A DNA stretch of 11,025 nucleotides, from contig CAKZLS010000100.1 of the NCBI GenBank assembly GCA_937127205.1, positions 1 through 11,025 of the forward strand, written 5' to 3'. Position 1 is the first letter of the stretch, and each line of letters opens with the position of its first letter. This DNA comes from an uncultured Rhodospirillales bacterium. Lineage in GTDB: Bacteria; Pseudomonadota; Alphaproteobacteria; Rhodospirillales; Defluviicoccaceae. The notes beneath the pieces were generated by a model. It saw only the letters and a list, made by a program, of their open reading frames with translations. It had not been told where the DNA came from and ran no database searches. Below are positions 6,196 through 11,025 of this stretch, in pieces. The translations under genes and the position numbers were made by a program.

Positions 6196-8856
6196 ATGGC
6201 GCGGAAGGCGAGCATTCGGAAACCGACGGCGGAGCATCGCAGGCTCGCGGACGCGGACAGCGGCAAGGCGAACTGGCGGCGCTGGGGGCCCTATCTCAGT
6301 GAACGGCAGTGGGGAACAGTCCGCGAGGACTACAGCGCCGACGGCAATGCTTGGGCTCACCTCCCCCACGATCATGCGAGGAGCCGGGCCTACCGCTGGG
6401 GCGAAGACGGCATCGCCGGCATCAGCGACGATCATCAGCATTTGTGCCTGGCCCTCGCCCTTTGGAACGAGCACGATCCGTTTCTCAAGGAGCGCATGTT
6501 CGGACTGTCCGGCCCCGAGGGCAATCACGGCGAGGACGTCAAGGAGTTGTATTACTACCTCGATGCCACGCCGACACACAGCTACCTCAAGATGCTCTAC
6601 AAATACCCTCACGCTGCCTACCCCTACCAACGGCTGCGCGACGACAATCCGCCATCTAACAAGCTGGCGCCGGAGTTCGAACTCATCGACACCGGTCTGT
6701 TCGACGAGGACCGCTATTTCGACGTGTTCATCGAATACGCGAAGGCGTCGCCCGACGACATGGTTATGGTCATCACGGTCCACAACCGCGGACCGGAACC
6801 GGCGCCGCTGCACGTGCTGCCCACGCTGTGGTTCCGCAACACATGGTCCTGGACGGCGGATGCCGTCAAACCCAGCATTACGGCGGTGGACGCCGCCAGC
6901 CTCGAGGCGCATCACCCAGAACTTGGGGCTTTCAGGCTGTATTGCGATGGCGCCGGCGCGCTGTTGTTCTGCGAAAACGACACTAATGTCCGAAAACTGT
7001 ATGGCGGCGACCAGACCGAGGGCACCTTCAAGGACGGGATCAACGATTTCATCGTCGAAGGCAACGCGTCGGCAGTGAACTTCGACGGTGCGGGAACCAA
7101 AGCGGCTGCTCACTTCAACGTCACTGTTGCGGGCGGAAGTGCCGTGACGCTGCGGCTGCGGCTGACCAATGCGGAAATGCGGCGGCCCTTCGATGACGCA
7201 GACGCCATCGTCGCGCGTGCCCAAAATGCAGCCGATACCTTCTACGGCGACTTGCAGTGCGACTTGGCCGATGCCGACGCCCGCCTGGTTCAGCGTCAGG
7301 CGCTGGCCGGCATGATCTGGACCAAACAATTCTACTATTATGACGTTCGGGACTGGCTCATTGGCGACCCTAACACGCCACCGCCGCCGGCGGAGCGGCG
7401 CCACGGCCGGAACGCCGATTGGGACCACGTCAATACCGCGGACATCCTGTCCATGCCCGACAAGTGGGAGTATCCCTGGTTCGCCGCCTGGGACTCGGCC
7501 TTCCACTGCTTGCCGCTGGCGCTGGTGGATCCGGAGTTCGCCAAGGGGCAGCTCGTGCTTTTCACCCGCGAGTGGTACACCCATCCCAACGGTCAATTGC
7601 CGGCGTACGAGTGGAATTTCGGCGACGTGAACCCGCCGGTTCACGCCTGGGCCACATGGCGGGTCTACAAAATCGACCGCAATCGGCGCGGCGGCAAGGG
7701 CGATATCCGCTTTCTGGAGCGGGTATTCCACAAGTTGCTGCTCAATTTCACCTGGTGGGTCAACCGCAAGGACGTGGAAGGCCGCAACATCTTCCAGGGC
7801 GGGTTCCTCGGTCTCGACAACATCGGCGTGTTCGATCGCTCGAAGCCGCTGCCTATGGGCGGCCATATCAACCAGGCCGACGGCACGTCGTGGATGGCGA
7901 TGTATTGCCTCAACATGATGCGCATCTCTCTGGAGTTGGCCCTGCACAACAATGTCTACGAGGACATCGCCACCAAATTCTTCGAGCATTTTCTGCACAT
8001 CGCCGAGGCCATGACCGACTTCCAGGGCTGCGGCACCGGGCTGTGGAACGAGGAAGACTCGTTCTACTACGACATGCTGAGCACCGACGACGGCCAAGCC
8101 TACCCCATGCGGCTCCGTTCCATGGTGGGCTTGATCCCGCTGTTCGCCGTGGAGGTGCTGGAGCCTGAACTACTCGACGCCTTGCCCGAATTCCATCGGC
8201 GTCTGAAGTGGTTCCTCAACTACCGGCCCGATCTCGCGGCACTGGTGTCGCGCTGGGAGCAGCCCGGCGTCGGCGACCGGAACCTTCTGTCCTTGCTGCG
8301 CGGTCATCGGATGAAAAGGCTGTTCGCCCGATTGCTTGACGAAACCGAGTTCCTGTCCGACCACGGGGTGCGCGCTCTGTCCAAGGCCCACGAGGCTCAA
8401 CCGTTCGAGTTCGACTTCGGTGGCGAGCACCATGAGGTCCGCTATGTTCCAGGCGATTCCGACAGCTACATGTTCGGCGGCAACTCCAATTGGCGCGGGC
8501 CGGTATGGATGCCGGTGAATTTTCTTCTGGTGGAGTCCATGCAGCGGTTCCATCATTACTACGGCGACGACTTCAAGATCGAATGCCCCGTCGGCTCAGG
8601 CAACGAGGTCACCATCCTGGAGGCCTCCGAAGAGATCACCCGCCGGCTGCAGCGCCTTTTCATGCGCGATGCCAACGGCCGGCGCGCGGTGTTCGGTAAC
8701 GTCGAGAAATACCAGAGCGACCCCCATTTCCGTGACTACGTGCCGTTCCACGAGTACTTCCACGGCGACACGGGCCGCGGCGTCGGCGCCTCGCACCAGA
8801 CCGGCTGGACCGGCCTCATCGCAAAACTGATCCAACCGCGCCGCCCACCCGGCTGA
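6196..8856 (+). CDS. MGH1-like / GH63-family glucosidase, substrate unknown
   Basis: This 886-residue protein belongs to the large bacterial glucosidase group related to glycoside hydrolase family 63 and mannosylglycerate hydrolase (MGH1). These are inverting enzymes with an (alpha/alpha)6 barrel, and most bacterial members are uncharacterised. The N-terminal part (WGTVREDYS, HDHARSRAYRWGEDGIAGI, GNHGEDVKE, TPTHSYLKMLYKYP) is the family-specific beta-rich region. The barrel includes FAAWDSAFH with Asp433, a plausible general acid by analogy with GH63. It also has NWRGPVWMPVN (765-775) and HGDTGRGVGASHQTGWT (856-872). There is no signal peptide, so it is probably cytoplasmic. ATG 6196 is chosen because AGGAGG (6180-6185) lies 10 bases upstream; an in-frame ATG at 6133 would overlap the mltG end and add 21 residues. 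It follows mltG by 49 bases with no functional link that I can see. The family is clear; the substrate is not. Confidence 0.85.
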   Translation: MARKASIRKPTAEHRRLADADSGKANWRRWGPYLSERQWGTVREDYSADGNAWAHLPHDHARSRAYRWGEDGIAGISDDHQHLCLALALWNEHDPFLKERMFGLSGPEGNHGEDVKELYYYLDATPTHSYLKMLYKYPHAAYPYQRLRDDNPPSNKLAPEFELIDTGLFDEDRYFDVFIEYAKASPDDMVMVITVHNRGPEPAPLHVLPTLWFRNTWSWTADAVKPSITAVDAASLEAHHPELGAFRLYCDGAGALLFCENDTNVRKLYGGDQTEGTFKDGINDFIVEGNASAVNFDGAGTKAAAHFNVTVAGGSAVTLRLRLTNAEMRRPFDDADAIVARAQNAADTFYGDLQCDLADADARLVQRQALAGMIWTKQFYYYDVRDWLIGDPNTPPPPAERRHGRNADWDHVNTADILSMPDKWEYPWFAAWDSAFHCLPLALVDPEFAKGQLVLFTREWYTHPNGQLPAYEWNFGDVNPPVHAWATWRVYKIDRNRRGGKGDIRFLERVFHKLLLNFTWWVNRKDVEGRNIFQGGFLGLDNIGVFDRSKPLPMGGHINQADGTSWMAMYCLNMMRISLELALHNNVYEDIATKFFEHFLHIAEAMTDFQGCGTGLWNEEDSFYYDMLSTDDGQAYPMRLRSMVGLIPLFAVEVLEPELLDALPEFHRRLKWFLNYRPDLAALVSRWEQPGVGDRNLLSLLRGHRMKRLFARLLDETEFLSDHGVRALSKAHEAQPFEFDFGGEHHEVRYVPGDSDSYMFGGNSNWRGPVWMPVNFLLVESMQRFHHYYGDDFKIECPVGSGNEVTILEASEEITRRLQRLFMRDANGRRAVFGNVEKYQSDPHFRDYVPFHEYFHGDTGRGVGASHQTGWTGLIAKLIQPRRPPG

Positions 8857-8921
8857 CCTCAAACGGCTATCGGCCCGATCAACTCAAGAACGGACCGCTG
8901 CCGAGCAGAGACCCGCACTCA

Positions 8922-8940
8922 GCGCATGGCTCTCATGCGC
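8922..8940. terminator. Stem-loop after the GH63 gene, possible terminator
   Basis: GCGCATG and CATGCGC form a perfect 7-bp stem with a 5-base loop (GCTCT), 65 bases after the glucosidase stop codon. No T-run follows on either strand, so it is not a standard intrinsic terminator. It may be a 3'-end stabilising hairpin or a Rho-assisted termination site separating this unit from the feo operon. Confidence 0.35.
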
Positions 8941-9091
8941 ATTCGGAAATGCACAACGAATAGTGCGATATGTCCGCGCCGCGGCTAGCCGTTTTCGCTG
9001 GAAAACCAACAATTTTGATGCGGCACCCAATCGTTCGGGCGGGGGTTTCATCGGCTTAGCCTTTCCCCTATTGTTTTTCAGGGTAATTATT

Positions 9092-9110
9092 GCGAATGGT
9101 TTGCATTTGC
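9092..9110. promoter_or_regulatory. Fur-box-like operator upstream of feoA
   Basis: The 19 bases GCGAATG-GTTTG-CATTTGC form an inverted repeat with 6 of 7 arm positions complementary. They match the classical 19-bp Fur box at 12 positions, including the AATG and CATT cores. A second, overlapping 7-1-7 type palindrome (TGCGAAT-G-GTTTGCA, 9091-9105; 5 of 7 positions) gives the layered arrangement often seen at Fur sites. It ends 25 bases before the feoA start. Iron repression of feoAAB by Fur is expected from what is known of feo operons. I could not place the -35/-10 elements confidently. Confidence 0.5.
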
Positions 9111-9135
9111 AGTACGGTTGTCGAAAGGGTGGCAA

Positions 9136-9441
9136 ATGGGAAGTCGGGGATTGGCGATGCGGAACCCATCGAAAACGGGAGGCCTCTGTGTTCCAGCGAA
9201 AACCTTCCCTCTGGCCATGGCGGGCGAGGGAGAGCGGGTTCGGATCACCGCGTTCAGCGGTGGGCGGGGCATGATGTCCAAAATGACAGAATTGGGACTA
9301 CCCATCGGAAGCGAGGTGACTGTAACCCAGCGCCAAGCCGGCGGACCCTTGGTGGTGGCCTGCAATGATACCCGCGTTGCTCTGGGGGGCGGCATGGCAC
9401 ACCGGGTCATGGTCGCGCTTGTGGAAGAGGGGTCGGCATGA
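9136..9441 (+). CDS. feoA: FeoA family protein, first copy
   Basis: FeoA is a small SH3-like cytoplasmic protein that supports the FeoB ferrous iron transporter. The predicted product has 101 residues. Residues about 24-97 are the FeoA domain: FPLAMAGEGERVRITAFSGG, then MTELGLPIGSEVTVTQRQ, GGPLVV, and a final strand VALGGGMAHRVMV. Ahead of it is an extension of about 23 residues, longer than the usual 75-85-residue FeoA. ATG 9136 is chosen because AAAGGG (9124-9129) is 6 bases away; a later start such as ATG 9157 is possible and would shorten the extension. Its stop overlaps the start of the second feoA as ATGA, so the two are translationally coupled. A Fur-like operator stands just upstream. 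The product is clearly divergent from the second copy. Confidence 0.85.
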   Translation: MGSRGLAMRNPSKTGGLCVPAKTFPLAMAGEGERVRITAFSGGRGMMSKMTELGLPIGSEVTVTQRQAGGPLVVACNDTRVALGGGMAHRVMVALVEEGSA

Positions 9442-9680
9442 CAGTTCTCAGCATTGGCGACATGGCCGTGGGGGACCGCGGACAGGTGGTGCGGCTCGCG
9501 AGAGGTGATCGATCCTACCGGGAGAAGCTTCTGTCCATGGGGCTTACCCCCGGAACCGAATTCCAAGTGGTTCGCCTCGCGCCTCTGGGCGACCCCGTGG
9601 AAATCAATGTACGCGGGTACGCCATGACGCTTCGCAAGGCCGAAGCGGAAATGTTGAACGTGAAGAGGATCGATCCATGA
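9438..9680 (+). CDS. feoA: FeoA family protein, second copy
   Basis: This is a second SH3-like FeoA of normal length (80 residues). It shows LSIGDMAVGDRGQVVRL at the start, then YREKLLSMGLTPGTEFQVVRLAPLGDPVEINVRG and YAMTLRKAEAEMLNV, which is the standard FeoA pattern ending in the LRKxEA segment. It lacks the N-terminal extension of the first copy and keeps the DPVEINVRG and LRKAEA blocks more typical of FeoA next to FeoB. It may therefore be the classical partner, though this is inference. GAAGAGGGG lies just ahead of the ATG. Both junctions are ATGA overlaps (9438-9441 with the first feoA, 9677-9680 with feoB), so all three products are probably made together. Confidence 0.9.
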   Translation: MTVLSIGDMAVGDRGQVVRLARGDRSYREKLLSMGLTPGTEFQVVRLAPLGDPVEINVRGYAMTLRKAEAEMLNVKRIDP

Positions 9681-11025
9681 ACCGCATCACCGTCGGCGTG
9701 GTTGGGAACCCCAATTGCGGCAAGACAACGCTTTTCAACGCGTTGACCGGCGCCCGCCAGCGAGTGGGCAATTGGCCCGGTGTTACGGTCGAGTGCAAGA
9801 CCGGGGTTTACCAGTGGCCGGGGACCGAGGTGACCCTTGTGGATCTGCCGGGCGTGTACTCGCTGGGCGTGGTCTCCACATCCTCCATCGACGAACAGAT
9901 TGCCCGCGATTACGTGCTTTCCGGCGAGGCTGATCTGATCGTCAACATCGTCGACGCATCCAATCTGGAGAGAAACCTCTATCTGACCACGCAACTCCTG
10001 GAAATGCGCACCCCGCTCGTCGTTGCGCTCAACATGATGGATGTGGCGCGGGATCGCCGTATTGAAATCGATGCCCGCAAACTCTCCGAGAGGTTAGGCT
10101 GTCCCGTCGTGGCTCTGGTGGCGGCGCGCGGCGAGGGGATGACGGAACTTAACGCGGCCATAGAAAGCGTCGCAGCTTCACCACGCGCCCCCGAAGTGGA
10201 CTTCGGCTTTGCTCCGGAGTTGGAAGACGCCATCGGCGAACTCGTTCCTTTGGTTTCCGCCGTCGCGGCCGAACGCAAATTGGAGCCACGGTGGTTGGCC
10301 ATCAAGCTATTGGAAGACGACGCCTTTGCGATTGAACTCTGCGCCGGCGTGCCCGCAGAAACCCTCGCTAGAGTAAAGGACACGGTGGAAACGAAGGCCG
10401 ATGAGGACGTTGACATTCTCGTCGCCGACGGGCGCTATGGCTTCGCCAACGCCCTGATCCAAGAGTCGGTTCGCCGCAAGGGAGTCGCGCTGCGGACGGT
10501 TTCCGACAAGATCGACCGGGTGGTACTCAATCGTTTTCTGGGTATCCCTATCTTTCTCGCAATCATGTACCTGATGTTCATGTTCACCATCAACGTGGGC
10601 AGCGCTTTCATCGATTTCTTCGACATTCTGTTCGGCGCCGTGCTCGTGGGTGGGACCAGTGAGGTTCTGGGCGCCATCGGCAGTCCCGCGTGGCTGACCA
10701 CCGTCATCGCCGACGGCGTGGGCGGCGGCATTCAGACGGTGGCCACCTTCATCCCTGTCATCGCCTGTCTTTATCTGTTCCTGTCCGTTCTGGAAGACTC
10801 CGGTTATATGGCCCGGGCCGCCTTCGTCATGGACCGGTTCATGCGCACCGTCGGTTTGCCTGGAAAATCCTTCGTTCCGCTTATTGTCGGTTTTGGGTGC
10901 AACGTTCCGGCGATCATGGCCACCCGCACTCTCGAACACCGCCGCGACCGCATCATGACGGTGATGATGGCGCCGTTCATGTCTTGCGGGGCGAGGCTGC
11001 CGGTTTACGCCTTGTTCGCCGCCGC
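9677..11025 (+). CDS. feoB: Ferrous iron transporter FeoB, N-terminal 449 residues (runs off the window)
   Basis: FeoB is an inner-membrane ferrous iron transporter with a cytoplasmic G-protein domain. The G domain is complete: G1 GNPNCGKT (10-17), the G2 threonine Thr37 in NWPGVTVE, G3 DLPGVY (56-61) and G4 NMMD (119-122), with a G5-like ARGEG near 144-148. A helical regulatory segment follows to about 275. Membrane segments start near residue 283 (RFLGIPIFLAIMYLMFMF). The gate motif GFGCNVPAIMATRTLE begins at 405 with Cys408, and MSCGARLPVY follows with Cys437; both cysteines are typical of FeoB. Full FeoB is about 700-800 residues, so the remaining C-terminal part lies beyond the right edge. 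The ATG overlaps the second feoA stop. There is no frameshift in the visible part. Confidence 0.96.
   Translation, partial: MNRITVGVVGNPNCGKTTLFNALTGARQRVGNWPGVTVECKTGVYQWPGTEVTLVDLPGVYSLGVVSTSSIDEQIARDYVLSGEADLIVNIVDASNLERNLYLTTQLLEMRTPLVVALNMMDVARDRRIEIDARKLSERLGCPVVALVAARGEGMTELNAAIESVAASPRAPEVDFGFAPELEDAIGELVPLVSAVAAERKLEPRWLAIKLLEDDAFAIELCAGVPAETLARVKDTVETKADEDVDILVADGRYGFANALIQESVRRKGVALRTVSDKIDRVVLNRFLGIPIFLAIMYLMFMFTINVGSAFIDFFDILFGAVLVGGTSEVLGAIGSPAWLTTVIADGVGGGIQTVATFIPVIACLYLFLSVLEDSGYMARAAFVMDRFMRTVGLPGKSFVPLIVGFGCNVPAIMATRTLEHRRDRIMTVMMAPFMSCGARLPVYALFAA

Noticed and set aside
5145..6266. Minus-strand open frame of 373 codons opposite mltG
   Set aside because: It is antisense to a clear mltG, starts inside another gene, and has no domain or ribosome-binding support.
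6169..8097. Open frame of 642 codons on the minus strand opposite the glucosidase gene
   Set aside because: It lies wholly antisense to a strongly conserved gene, has no recognisable domain, and is explained by the lack of stops in GC-rich third-position-biased DNA.
8982..8991. Palindrome CGGCTAGCCG followed by TTTT as an intrinsic terminator
   Set aside because: Only three base pairs remain once a 4-base loop is allowed, and the T-run is only four bases.
8884..9135. Minus-strand frame of 83 codons between the glucosidase gene and feoA
   Set aside because: It covers the Fur-like operator and the stem-loop, has no plausible start signal, and has no family resemblance.

Overview
The window looks like a GC-rich alphaproteobacterium, probably of the Rhodospirillales type. 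The evidence is the gene order rpsF-rpsR-DUF2232-rplI facing away from a fabG-acpP-fabF-mltG cluster, the sequence character of the ribosomal proteins, and a feoA-feoA-feoB iron operon. No CRISPR array, insertion sequence, tRNA or rRNA gene is visible. Almost all of the window is housekeeping DNA, and I see no convincing undescribed defence, mobile or biosynthetic system in it. The most interesting points are departures from the expected layout.

Region 1 (about 96-2221, minus strand) is a tightly packed ribosomal operon. rpsF (S6) overlaps rpsR (S18) by an ATGA. A gene for a membrane protein of the DUF2232 type follows, and it overlaps the start of rplI (L9). Three things are odd here. rpsF begins with TTG inside an ATTG that looks like an ATG with one extra T. 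rplI ends early and lacks the second half of the L9 C-terminal domain. The presumed rpsF leader carries a chain of CCGG-type hairpins that could be an S6:S18 autoregulatory element.

Region 2 (2222-2660) is a 439-base divergent intergenic region. It holds a good sigma70-like promoter toward fabG and a weak one toward rpsF. In many alphaproteobacteria fabD occupies this place, but no trace of it is seen here.

Region 3 (2661-6146, plus strand) is the type II fatty acid synthesis cluster fabG, acpP and fabF, followed by mltG. FabG reduces and FabF condenses acyl chains carried by AcpP. MltG is an inner-membrane enzyme that cuts nascent peptidoglycan.

Region 4 (6196-8856, plus strand) is a large GH63/MGH1-like glucosidase gene, 49 bases after mltG. 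It has no obvious link to its neighbours.

Region 5 (9136 to the right edge, plus strand) is a ferrous iron uptake operon, feoA-feoA-feoB, with ATGA overlaps at both junctions. A Fur-box-like palindrome lies just upstream. feoB runs off the window.
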